Of a DNA stretch of 64,000 bases, positions 27,001 to 37,359 are shown piece after piece. Both the position numbers and the translations under genes were made by a program. Source of the DNA: Lanius collurio (lineage: Eukaryota > Chordata > Aves > Passeriformes > Laniidae); assembly GCA_020086605.1 (NCBI GenBank), contig JACBWW010000012.1:14650881-14714880 (forward strand), read 5' to 3'. The notes under the pieces are model-generated. The model did no database searches, was not told the DNA's origin, and saw nothing but the letters and a program-made list of their open reading frames with translations. Each line of letters begins with the position of its first letter. Within the stretch, counting starts at the first letter, position 1.

Positions 27001-30000
27001 CTATTTCAATGAGATATGTACTGAAACAGCTGAACAATCGATTTGACTTCTGGCTTGTAATGTAGATTTAAAAAATGGAACCTCTACCACATAAAGATAT
27101 TCAGCAGAAGTTGCTTATTACTCTACCTAGGAGATATAAATTTATAGAAATGGAGCTCATTCTCTCACTTTTCAAGCTTATAGTTTACTTACATTAGAGT
27201 TACATGAATGCATGGCTTACAAGATGTAGTAAACTTGAAATCATTCAACGGAGGCATCTCCCCACATACACCAGCATTGCAGACATAGCTGTCATGATCT
27301 ATGGAAAGCCTGTGCGGCATAACAGCAAATCAAAAAACCTTTTGCAAACAGGTTGCAAAAAGGTAACAGAACTCCACCAAACCAGAGTAAATGAATACAA
27401 AACCATTTGCTACATGATTACCTGTCAAAAATTGCTGACCCACCAAGACAGGACATGCAGAAACCTTTCTAAAGTGTAGAATATAAAATCAGCTTTTCAC
27501 TAAGAATTTTGAAGTTAGTATGGTAATCAAAACTCCCAGTACAGACCAAAAACCATGCAGAAGTGACAGGAGTGCATAGAACAGATTTTCCTGTCACAAA
27601 GAATTATTTGGACTTAAAAATTACATCACTAAGGAAGCCAGAGCTCAGGGTATGAAACGAATACACAATAGCTTGCAAACAAAGGATTATGGAAGAGTAA
27701 CTGAATTCACAAGAAACAGAGCTGCACATCTGTTTCCATCTTGCTCTCAGGAAACAAACGTACTTAATATTTTTAATTGAACTTTTGCAGACAATATTGC
27801 AAACTACCAAGATTTTAGCTAGGGAGCAAGCTCAAAAACTTAAAAAAGCTGAAACACTGAGTGAACTCACGGGTAAACTACTTCAAGCTTTACCCTTTAC
27901 CCTTAAATCTTATTAGAATGAAGCTGATCTCTCAAAAACTGTAACCCTCTAGTCTCTTGACCCTCAGAATTAATTTCAGCCATTTAGAAGTAAGGAAAGA
28001 AAAACAAATTAATGCAGAGAATTTGGTACTGTTTCTGCCCAGCACCAACAGGAATGGCATTGGGATTTTCAGGGTCATTCAGGTGACAATCCAGTTATAA
28101 GCACTCAGCAATCTGAGCTAGCTCCAAGTTAAGAGAATCTTATACTGTAACAGAAAAAACAAGGGTAAGCTAATGGAAAGACAGCTCAGGTTCTACTCTC
28201 TTATTTCTGCATTAAGTATTTTTGCAGTACTCTGCTAGCAAAGGAATTCCAAATTGCCAATATGTTGCAATCTAAATAGAAGCAACATAAGGTTCACTCT
28301 TCCAAGGCCTTACATAAACCTCATCCCATAAAATCACCATGTTACTTCTCACAACTCATTCATCCCTTTCAGTTGTTCAGAAATACAAAGAATGGGCAAA
28401 AAAGGAAGAGGGAAAAGCAGCATCGATATAACAGGGAAAGAGGGCAGCATATCAAATTTATGGCAAAGTGTCAATTTTAAAAATAAAACTTTTACTATAA
28501 TGCTTTATGAACATTTTACAGTTAACACAGGATGGATGCTTAAGTGAAATAGCTACAGATACCCTTTCACCATTTTCATTATCTTTTTATTGGATGCTTT
28601 TTCCTCAGCATCAGTAGCAGTCCACACAAAGCTTAAGGGAGTATACAGGATGGTTTCTTCCACCATCAACATCACCAAGTTGACAGAGAAAGTTCTGTAT
28701 TTGGTTACTAAATCTCAAGTTTATGGGTAATAACCCGAAACAATAAAAAAGCAAAAGAAACGATCAAGGATGACACAATCAGATAGAACTTTCCATGTCA
28801 AAATGTCAGAGAAAAGTAGCAGGTTTACATCTGGCTCATTTCTATCCATGACAATTAAGTTATAATAAACTTTTCCTTTCCCATTTCATTAATTTAATAG
28901 CCTGCAATATGAGAATATTTGGTGCTGTTTACATGACTGATTATGGTAAGAATCAATGCTTCTTTGTTAACAGTTACCAGCAACACCACCATGGCAAAAA
29001 CCCTAATATGCAAAGAAAAAATATTTTAGTAATCACTATATCCAAGGTCTACCTTGGGGGCTGTTCTCTGTGTGAGATGTGTGGAATTCAGGCTTAAAAG
29101 ACACATAATTATGGTTTAACACAACTACAGAAAAGCCAGAGAGTTAACCAGCAAGCTTATGAACTAACAAAGCAGAAAGACTGTGAGTCAAGGTGGAGGA
29201 CACCAAGCTTTTAAGTCAGAGCTGCCACTGACAGACAGTAACATATAATCATGACATCAAGCCTGCATTTAAATAAGGCAGGAATGTTTCTGCAACAAGG
29301 CTCAGGATACAATTTCATGAGAACCTTAGAGGCATAACTAATTTTAGGATTCCTTCTACTCCTTCATTCCTGTCCCTAAAGTGCAGCATGTTCTTTAATG
29401 TTTCTGTCTTGTAAGAACAGTGAATATAGTTAGAATCATTAAGGCATATGCAGTAACTGTCGTTGAGAAGGCTGTATATGCAGGGACAAAGCTTCTGCAG
29501 GTACAATACAAGTCAGATGTAGCAACCACAACAATTTAAATGAGATGTTCCTAGGACAAAACATTCTGGCAGGTGCAGACAAACATCAGGAGAAGAAAAG
29601 CATTCCATGTTTCGCTTTCATTGCATGAACAGACTAAAAATGTTTCAATCCTTATGGAAAGGCCTTGAAGAGCATACTAAAGAGGCAGGACTCAGAAGCA
29701 AGAATTAGGAATATGGTATGGGAACAAAAAACCCTCAATGCTTTAAGAAATATCTGTTCACCATTCTCATGAGGAGACAAAAAAACGGATGAAATCATTG
29801 TCAACAGGTTAAAAAAGTACACCAATTGTTTTCCCTGATGACATTATAACCCTGCCCATAAATTTCTGTTTAAATGAGTTCTGAGCCAAGATGTTCCACG
29901 CAATTAGATGTTGTGAAACTCTTGGATACTTCAGTAACATTAAAACAGAATGTTTTGAAAACCTCTGCATAATATTTCTAGGAAGTGTAACATGCATCAG

Positions 30001-33000
30001 CCCCATTCCAACACAAGACCCATGATAGGCTATTGCAGAATATTGCTCTACATTAGGGCAGAGGTAAAAACAATGTCCTCATGTACTTACTGCATCTTGA
30101 ACTCTGTGTTCAGAACATTCAACATCAGAATTAATATAAAAACTCAGAAGCAAATTTTATTAGTTTTTATCAAAATTAACTATCACTTATCAAAATTAAA
30201 CTGAAAATGTACCTCATGAATGTGAATTAAGAAGCAAATTTTATTAGTTTTTATCAAAATTAACTATCACTTATCAAAATTAACCTGAAAATGTACCTCA
30301 TGAATGTGAATTCCTAACCAATGAAATTTTCTGGCTATTTTAGAGATATTAAAGTTTACAGTGCTTATTTTAATTAATTTGAGCAACCTGAGTGGAAGTG
30401 GAAAGGACTTACAATTCTGCTCCCTCCTATGGTGGACCTCAGACATATGTACACTTTGCAGTATAACTAGCACTATTGCAGCCCCCTCCACATTTTCTTC
30501 CAGCACCTTTTTTTTTTTTAACCATATATATCCTTCTTCTATACTTTTATAATTTCTTTCACCCTCTTTCCAGCTATACCAAAAGGTGTCCATTTCAGGG
30601 CAAGTGCTTTTTCAGTATGTACCACAAGAAAGAAGTTTATCCATGGACTGTCACCAAAGCCTGCAACCTGCAATTCTCATACTGCTTACAAAGTAGCTGT
30701 GGTAGCACCTAACCAGGTTTCACATTCTTATTTAAAAGCTAAAATAAAAAAAAAATCCAAGGAAAAAAGGTATTAGCAACTACATAGCAAGTATGGAATA
30801 ATACAGAATACAGAGATAAAGCTGCAGAGAAGAAGAAACGGGGAAGCTGCATAGCCCCACTAAAACTCAACCCTGTTACAGAGGCTGTATGTGTTACACA
30901 GAGGTTAGGTACCACAGAGGTCCCACAGTAAACTCACATCTGATAGAACCTGGCAAAGCCACAACTTTCAGGTGTTTTTACAAACAACACACTGCACATT
31001 GCAGTAAGAAGTTGTGAAGAAAAGCATACTTAAGGAAATGGAAATTTCCTCTCGGTGCCCCTCAAATATTATTTAATTTTCTAATGCTTTTACTTTATTC
31101 ATACATCAACTGATGTACTCCTGCTGCCCTTCAGATACTGCATGACTTCAGCCTTGCTTAATCCACATCTGCCTTATCATACCTACCATGCCAGCAGCCG
31201 ACATTTCAGCCTGTCCCCAAATTCCATCAAACTGGACAAGAGCAAACCACACATGCAACAGGCACCTCTCACTAACCTGCACCATTGCCCACCCACACTG
31301 TACTCATCTTTTGGTTAAATTCCATTGTGTATCATGCACAATTTAGGTCACAACTTCATTAGGAGGTGAATGTTTTCACTTTTCCATAACGACCCATATA
31401 AGAACACAGATATAAGACTATCTAAAGCATGTGATCAGCTCCAAACATGCTATACACAAACTCCACTTGTACACAAGCATGAATACACACTGAGAGTTGT
31501 TTCACTGCAACTCATTAGAGCAGCTTCTATGTTGTTCTTTTATCAGGGTCACCTAAGGTGACAAAGAGTTACCTATGTCAAAACCCAAGAATTGGTATCA
31601 ACATTTTGGACTACATATCCTTATTTCCATTTTCTGGAAAACCTAGGAGGTGCACAACCCTTTTGATAATAGACTATTTTCTCTACATCCTTACACCACA
31701 AATGCTTTAGATGTCAAGGAAGTGCAAGTAGTCTTAAAAACAGTTAAGAAGTTAAATGGGTCTAAAAAGCCATCACATCAGAAGTCCCTTATGGAAAGTT
31801 AAAGACATAATTAATAAACTTTTGGTGTCAGTATGACACTTTCTAAATGCAACCAAGAAAAAAATTCTACAATGGTCAGCTAGAGCACCAACCCACCCCA
31901 TTTCTGTATTTTGCCCATTGCCACACCCTTCTCTTCCTCATTTCAATATAGGAGCAGACTTACTCAATGGCAACAGGTGCTCTTGCACCTTTTTTTAGAG
32001 AACGTATTTTTTATGCCTGCATCTTCCCCTCTTTTCTGTAGTCTCCTATCATCCTGACTTTTCTATTACAACACACTCAGAGCACCTTCCTTCTCTGCCA
32101 TTCCTCACCATGTTTTCTTGCTGCCATTGAAAATCCTCCTTTTACCCTCTTAACCTTATTCCAGACCGACCTCATTCCCCTACACAGCTTTACTGACTCA
32201 CAAATCTCTCTTCTCCACTGACCTCTCTCCTGCTGCTCAGCTTCTCATCTGGATCTTTCTGAGCCAATGTAAATGCAGACACTCACCTTTCCTCCCATGC
32301 CCTCTTCTCGCTGGCTCTCAATGCAAATCATGTACAAAAAAACTATCCCAAAAGAATGTCAGAATTGCAAGTAAATACTCAGAAATTATGAAACACAAAA
32401 ATCAAAATTTTCTTTAGCAAGCAATCTTAATAAACCATTATATAAAAGCAAAGACACTTTAATTATTGATCAGTTGGGAGAGTTGTTCAGAGTCTCCCAT
32501 AAAAGTTAAGGACAGACAGAGAATCCCTGGCAGACAGTGATTGTTTCAAAGAGGTAGGTCTCTAACTGGGCCTACCAGCCCCAAGCAGGCTCTAAAACAA
32601 CTTTGCATATACCCAAACACATGCAATACTGGCTAAAATATGTATTCTCCGATGACCCATAGTCACCAGCACTACAGCAGCCCCACAGCTAGCTGCCCCT
32701 CTGGATTTATAGCTCTACTGCCATGTCCAGTAGGGCTGAGACCACCCCTCACTCACAGATACTCTAATTCTACTTTGGCAACTTCTGAAGAAGTGTCTTT
32801 GCTTGATACTTGGAAAGTAGGGTTATGAGCATCTTACTTCTGCCACTAGAATGAGAAAAAAGCCCTTGTTATATTTTGCCATTTCCCTCTATCCCTTTAG
32901 TCTGCATTAGGGGAGATGAGAGATCTTGTTGAACACAGACTTTCCCTCCCCAGATTCATACAAGTACCAGAGACCATTAGAAACAAACCTACAAATGCCT

Positions 33001-36000
33001 GAAAACCTGTTCATACAAATACCTTCTGATGAGCTCACGCACGTAACACGAACAGCATTAAGTACTGAAGCTGTGACTGACAACCCTGCCAACCAAAAAG
33101 ACAAAATCAGAAAAGAGGAAGGAAAAGTCCTTTAACCTTTTTTTTGCATCTGCCTTCCACACTGCACTTACGTTTCACTCAGTTTTCAAAAATGCAAGTT
33201 GTAGGTACCAAACCTGCATTTGGTCACCTGCACTATAGGATGGAAGAAAAGTAAGCAGGACCCTGCTTTCAGCAGCCTATCTACTCAGTTTAGTTTAAAA
33301 CCTAGATGATGTAACCAGCAAAAAAAAAATCAAGCAAAAATTCTGAGTTGAGAGTGTCCCTTCATGCTGTATCACTGTGAACCACCATACCAAAAAGGAG
33401 ACATAGGCTCTATCAAGCCTAATAAACTAGTCCTCTTTTATTAATCAACGAGCTCACTTCAAAATTGTATTAAGAGTTCTGTAATACAAACAAGCTCGTA
33501 GGATAACACAAAAATAATTGTGAACACTGGTGTTGCAGTGCATGTTTTTACCTTCACTCCAAGCCATTATTCTGTCACACTGCAGGCCAATTAAAAGCAA
33601 TTTGATGTAGGCTTTTAAGTGCAGATCCCTTAAAGTTTTGTTTTAAAGTAAGCTATTCCATTTATCTCAGAGGGGGAAAAAAACCCCCAGTTTTGTGATT
33701 TGGCAATTTTTTTCTGTATATATACATACATTTAGTAGCTGCTAATCCTAGTTATATTACAAGCCATAAGCAGTCCTGCTGCATCCAGAGTGAATAGGTG
33801 AATTCAGTACTGGCAAAAGGCTCACACTAGGCTGTCTGCCTCACAGGCAGAAGTCTTCATCAAAAACTTACACAGAGGAGGTCCAAGGCTGTAAACAGGT
33901 TTGGAAATCACTAGCAGGCAACACATTAATCAAGCAATCACAGTAGTCATTGTGACTACTAAAACATTTGTTTAGTTAATCTTCTAATTCAAAATTAGGA
34001 CAGGGCCATGAATATTTTTCAGCTGAGACCTTCCAGAAAGTAAGTGAACCATTGTTACTCTGTTTTCACTACGCTTTACACAATTACCAAATTGAAACAA
34101 AGTGAGTGTGTTGCATAACAAGTTGAGTCACACTATTGTTTTCAGAGCAGATAAATTTTGCATTTATTCTCTGTATGCACCTGTCACTAGTAATTTAATC
34201 TAGGGGCTTGATGGTATATTGTAACTTCCTATCACTGTCACAGCATTCTAAATGAAAAAAGATTTAACATATTTCTCTTGTTTATAAACTTCCCCTGGGT
34301 ACCAAGCTTTTCTCAGCTTCAAAAGATGAAGAAATGCTATTTTTAATTATTGCTAGAAACCAACCAGTAGAAGTATTAACATTTCAACACAAATGCACTT
34401 TCTGAATTCATGGAAAAGGATGATGAGATTTTGTTCTCAGAAGCCTTTAGTGAATTGGGAGGCTTACTCTGAAAAATACCACATCAATGTCTAATTGTTC
34501 AGAAGTTCTGAAAATCAACACCCTTTAAAAGCCATCCAGCTGTGTAAATCACATGAGAAACTTGAAATAATCCTCTTAAAAATTCAGCCTAACCCCATGT
34601 CCAGATCAACGAGTGTTACGATCCTGCAATCCTGACAGGCAACTCGAGCTGAGGGTGCTTGGCACCGTCTCAGCAGCACTCAGCACTCTGTGTGATCAAA
34701 CCAGACAGCTAATGCAGTTCAGGCTAATACGCTGAATGAACACACAAACAAAACAGGCTGAGGCAGTGCTATTTTAAGACTCTTACTTAGAAAACCTGTA
34801 AACCAGCCACAGGAAGCTTTACAAACTTCTTGTGTTCAAGAGTGTGAATTGGTCAGAAAGAACATAGAACCAAGAAGGGGACTTGTAGTTTCCCGTGGGT
34901 GATGTTGCAGAAGGCAGAGGTTGTGTGGAAGGGAAGATTTTGAAAAGCTATTTTAAGTTTGAGGAAAGGAGTGCAGAGTTACAGGTTAGACAAAACTGCA
35001 GAATGCTTTGAAAGGGAAGCTTTTGGAGGCTGCATTTGAAATAAGAATGCTGTGTACATATGGTGATAAGAGCATAACAGGGAGTTTGGAAAAGATGGAT
35101 AGTCCAGATCTGGTCAAACTGAGCTGGCAGAGCAGGAAAATATGTAAAATGAAATACCAAAATCTCAAGCTGGAAAAAGGACCAAAAAGAGAAGAAGATT
35201 AAGGATGGAGGTAGTTTTGAAAGATACACATAACATGACAACATGCAAATAGCAACATCCTTAATTAAGAAGTCATGAACACATGGCATGAGTTTCACGC
35301 AGGTAGTTGAAGAATTTTAAGTCTGATTTCTCAAAATAACACAAGACTTAGTTATGCAAGAAGTGAGATGTAGAAGAAAAGGCAAGAAGTGAGTTTTTGA
35401 GGGCTAGGAAATCAGCAGTAGGATATACCTCTTAATATTTAAAGCAGAGAGAAAGAGGAAAAATTTATGTAAACAATGCATACAAAGCATATTTACACAC
35501 CTGACAGAAGGAATAAAGCACACATGTGACTAAAGCACAGCTAGATATACACTGATAGAAGATTGTTTGGACTAGAACCATAAAATATGACGGAACAAAC
35601 TTTGAGACAAGTGACCAGCAGATATATTAAGTATATTTGGTAAGCAGACTCAGAGATAGGATGACTACATTATTCTACAGGGGCAGAGAACATATTTGGG
35701 TGCAATGGAAGGGTCTAACAATGGGTCTGCAATGGAAGCTGAAGTTTAACAAGAAATAAAGCGTATTCTGTGAAGGCATACGTGAGTAAAGAACATGTGA
35801 CATGAAGAACAGGCCATGGATTACTAACTTGTGTATAACCATTTGAATGTACACAGACAAAAGATATAGTGCAGAACTATGTAATTTCAGGCAGAAGAAT
35901 GACTAATAGCAATAATAAAGTCATATATCAAGACTGTAAGCTACAAACAAGTATTACAGATGTATGTTAAGAACAGGACCAGGGTAACTTATACCATAAG

Positions 36001-36923
36001 AGTTATTTCAGTAGATGTGAATGTCTTGGGACAGTGAAAGGAAAGAGAAAGCAGGGATAGCATACAGTGCTGGAAAAGTTAGAGCAACAGCATATACCTG
36101 TAATTTATAGATGTGCTCTCATCTCCTACTTCTGTCAAATATAGAATGATGACCAAGACAGGCTAACAAGTGTACTGTCTGCTCTACATCACAGTGAACA
36201 TATAGAATGGATAGAATGAGAAGACAGGGTATTTGTATGCCTAGATAGAGCTGCAGAGGCTTACGGGAGCGTGGGCCAGCACTGTATACAGACGTGTGAC
36301 CTCTGGCGCGCAAAGGGAAGGTGGATGACAGTCGGGGTGCGTACCTACGCCAAAGCAAAGCGGCAGAGAAACGGGCAGGGACACGCCTGCAGGCAGGTGT
36401 GCAATGACAACAGCTGGCCAGCCACGGCGGAGCTCTAGCGCAGAAGGCAAAGCAGCGGGGACATGGGGCTCGCAGGGAGCCGGTGGCGAGCCCTGCCGGG
36501 AGCCTGCCCGTGCCAGGAGGCGGGAAGCCATGGCAGGAAGGCGGGCCGTGCGGCAGGAAAACATGGCAGGCAGTGTGCCCGCTCGCCGGGAAGCGCCCGA
36601 GCGGCGATGCCGGACCGCGGCGAGGCCGGACCGCGGCGAGGCCGGAGCGGAGCGCGGAGCCCGGCAGGCGCTCGGGGAGGCGGGGGCCCACATAAACCCC
36701 GGCACAGGCGCCGGCCGCCGCCGCCGCCGCCCCGTAGCCCGTAGGCACCGCGGGCAGACGGGCCGGCGGCGGGAGGAGGAGGGCGAGCAGTGCCCGTGGC
36801 GGCACGGCACAGCCCGGGCCCCCAAAAGGCTCCCTCCCGCTGCCCGGGTCACCCGCGGGGAGGACGGGGGTCACCCCGCGGCCGCTCCACTCACCCTTCG
36901 CTGGGAGCCTCCTCCTCGGCCAT
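11926..36923 (-). CDS. ABHD5: ABHD5 / CGI-58, complete seven-exon gene
   Basis: Coding exons join as complement(11926..12015, 13994..14180, 14702..14813, 18873..19027, 22413..22785, 23061..23146, 36895..36923): 1032 nt, 343 residues plus stop (human 349). All six introns have GT/AG ends and all phases agree. ABHD5 sits on lipid droplets and the ER and activates the lipase PNPLA2 (ATGL); loss in humans causes Chanarin-Dorfman syndrome. Visible in the protein: the Trp-rich lipid-droplet anchor (W13, W17, W21), the HGFGGG oxyanion-type motif (76-81), a nucleophile elbow GHNLGG with Asn147 in place of the catalytic Ser (the family hallmark of a non-lipase), and the HYVYAD motif (H321-D326). R291 and G320 correspond to mouse R299 and G328, reported as needed for ATGL activation. 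The start has a near-ideal Kozak context (GCCGCCATGG). ANO10 lies head to head on the other side of the intergenic region. Confidence 0.97.
13714..13729. repeat. (CT)n microsatellite
   Basis: An uninterrupted CT run of about eight units within ABHD5 intron 6, ending in cttacag. On the plus strand it imitates a splice acceptor, but it lies antisense to ABHD5. Confidence 0.8.
13804..13933 (-). mobile_element. CR1 LINE 3'-end fragment in ABHD5 intron 6
   Basis: The plus strand starts with catagaatcatagaatggtt (reverse of the CR1 tail) and continues through the CR1 3' UTR (ccatgggcagggatacctcc, accaggttgctcagggcccc). It is about 130 bases, well preserved, and inserted in the same orientation as ABHD5. 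Its inner edge lies about 60 bases from the exon 6 donor. Confidence 0.9.
13994..14180 (-). CDS. ABHD5: ABHD5 coding exon 6 (Arg291)
   Basis: 187 nt, residues 252-314. Acceptor GTCCTGAAG, donor GTAAGT from 13993. It encodes [17 protein letters not shown] and [13 protein letters not shown]. Arg291 of GARS corresponds to mouse Arg299, which is needed for ATGL co-activation. A CR1 copy ends about 60 bases past the donor. Confidence 0.96.
14181..14701 (-). other. ABHD5: ABHD5 intron 5
   Basis: 521 bases of AT-rich sequence between exons 5 and 6. No repeat or gene seen. Confidence 0.9.
14702..14813 (-). CDS. ABHD5: ABHD5 coding exon 5
   Basis: 112 nt, residues 215-251. Acceptor TTTTAACAG, donor GTGAGT from 14701. 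It encodes [19 protein letters not shown] and then EYIYHCNVQ, part of the cap/insertion segment of the hydrolase fold. Confidence 0.96.
15628..15682. repeat. Short tandem duplication, period 31
   Basis: The unit beginning gatctaacccttt occurs at 15628 and again at 15659, with similar following sequence (caacccttag versus gaagcccttag). It sits just outside the truncated edge of the neighbouring CR1, possibly a by-product of its breakage. Confidence 0.7.
15708..16388 (-). mobile_element. CR1 LINE, reverse-transcriptase 3' region
   Basis: About 680 bases of the CR1 ORF2 end in minus orientation. The plus strand shows tccccaaagccttctcttct, ggccccagagctggatgcag and catgaggttggcatgggccc. The minus-strand reading contains [20 protein letters not shown], the usual CR1 reverse-transcriptase C-terminal signature. 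Several frameshifts and the missing 3' UTR tail show a dead, truncated copy. Confidence 0.93.
18873..19027 (-). CDS. ABHD5: ABHD5 coding exon 4
   Basis: 155 nt, residues 163-214. Acceptor TTGCCAACAG, donor GTGAGT from 18872. It encodes [17 protein letters not shown] followed by a cap-region stretch ending [12 protein letters not shown]. Both match the vertebrate ABHD5 pattern closely. Confidence 0.96.
19028..22412 (-). other. ABHD5: ABHD5 intron 3
   Basis: 3385 bases with a composite CR1 insertion at 19848-20278. The rest is AT-rich with no recognisable element. Confidence 0.9.
19848..20278 (+). mobile_element. Composite (nested) CR1 LINE
   Basis: An older CR1 reads from about 19848 (ctcattatcgctgtatacaa) to about 20037 (gaacaggctgt) and resumes at about 20145 (cccatccttggaggtattta...), ending agacctaaatcagtctgtgg. 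Between them, about 20038-20144, is the 3' end of a different CR1 subfamily (ccctgcccatggcagggggt ... accattttatgatattgta). The arrangement fits a younger 3' fragment inserted in, or recombined into, an older element. Confidence 0.85.
22413..22785 (-). CDS. ABHD5: ABHD5 coding exon 3 (alpha/beta-hydrolase core)
   Basis: 373 nt, residues 39-162. Acceptor TTTTCTCCAG, donor GTATGT from 22412. It carries the HGFGGG motif (76-81), the strand motif [13 protein letters not shown] (100-112) and the elbow [15 protein letters not shown] (143-157), where Asn147 replaces the nucleophilic Ser. This is the largest coding exon and the most recognisable part of the gene. Confidence 0.97.
22786..23060 (-). 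other. ABHD5: ABHD5 intron 2
   Basis: 275 bases of AT-rich sequence between exons 2 and 3. No other feature seen. Confidence 0.93.
23061..23146 (-). CDS. ABHD5: ABHD5 coding exon 2 (Trp-rich lipid-droplet anchor)
   Basis: 86 nt, residues 10-38. Acceptor ...TTGTAG before 23146 and donor GTAAGT from 23060. It encodes [16 protein letters not shown] and then [11 protein letters not shown]. The three Trp of the N-terminal membrane/lipid-droplet anchor known from mammalian ABHD5 are kept with their spacing of four. A longer open frame overlapping this exon on the same strand is a frame shadow. Confidence 0.95.
24061..24096 (+). repeat. Short unclassified repeat, copy 1
   Basis: ctattaggttacaaacgtcc followed by agtttttcagtgtg. 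It matches the stretch at 26683 with about four mismatches in 36 bases. No known element family recognised. Confidence 0.5.
26683..26718 (+). repeat. Short unclassified repeat, copy 2
   Basis: ctattaggttactaacatcc followed by aggttttcagtgcg, the partner of the segment at 24061 in the same orientation about 2.6 kb away. Confidence 0.5.
30146..30312 (+). repeat. 84-bp tandem duplication, two copies
   Basis: Copies begin gaagcaaattttattag at 30147 and 30231 and both run to cctcatgaatgtgaatt. They differ at a single base (attaaactg versus attaacctg). Each unit itself contains ttatcaaaattaa twice, 20 bases apart. It lies in ABHD5 intron 1 and looks recent. Confidence 0.93.
36610..36646. repeat. 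16-bp tandem repeat in CpG island
   Basis: The unit ccggaccgcggcgagg occurs twice in a row (36610-36625, 36626-36641), followed by a partial third unit. It is in the 5' part of ABHD5 intron 1. Confidence 0.85.
36715..36732. repeat. (CCG)n run
   Basis: About six CCG units in the CpG island, within ABHD5 intron 1 near its 5' end. Confidence 0.85.
36895..36923 (-). CDS. ABHD5: ABHD5 coding exon 1 (start codon)
   Basis: 29 coding nt: residues 1-9 (MAEEEAPSE) plus two bases of Gly10, then donor GTGAGT at 36894-36889. The acidic N-terminus is about six residues shorter than in human, which accounts for the whole length difference of the protein. The ATG lies in GCCGCCATGG inside the CpG island. 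Confidence 0.93.
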
Positions 36924-37359
36924 GGCGGCGGCGCGGCGGCCGGGAGCTGACAGCGGCGGAGGGGCGGCGGTGGCGGTTGCCGGCAGCGCAGCGAGGGACA
37001 GCGCGACGGCGGCAGAACCGGCCATCACGGGCTCCTCCCTCTCTTACTCCCTCCTTCCTGCCCGCCCGCCGCCTGCGTCATCGCCGCGGGGCCACCCACA
37101 GCCCCGGGCGCCGTGGTGCGCGGCCCGCAGAGCCCGGAGCCCCGCAGGCGTTATTCGGCGCCGCGTGTGGGCGTCGGGCGGGCACGGGGCATGGTCCCCC
37201 AAGAGGGGAGCGGGTCCCAGCGGCATGGCTGGAGCAAGGCTCCCGCTGGTAGGACCCGTGTCCTGCCTCCTGATCCCGGGATGGCGGCACAGATGACGCC
37301 GGTGCAGAAGGGCCGCGGCTTTCCGGGCCGGCAGAGAGGCGTCTCTGCCCCGTGAGTGT

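Larger units (their letters stand above)
23147..36894 (-). other. ABHD5: ABHD5 intron 1
   Basis: 13,748 bases, AT-rich until it enters the CpG island near 36.3 kb. No CR1 copy is recognisable. It contains an 84-bp tandem duplication at 30146-30312, a pair of similar 36-base segments at 24061 and 26683, and short CpG-island repeats near its 5' end. Plus-strand open frames such as 23597-23998 (133 codons) show no family resemblance. Confidence 0.88.
36410..37340. promoter_or_regulatory. ABHD5: CpG island, ABHD5 promoter
   Basis: A sharp rise in GC and CpG density spans the ABHD5 start codon (36923) and continues upstream on the minus strand to about 37.3 kb. No TATA box was seen near the start, as expected for a broad CpG promoter. 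A TGCGTCA element (37074-37080, CRE/AP-1-like) lies about 150 bases upstream of the ATG. A plus-strand donor-like GTGAGT at 37352-37357 leaves room for a divergent transcript. Long open frames on both strands here reflect stop-poor GC-rich sequence rather than genes. Confidence 0.88.
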
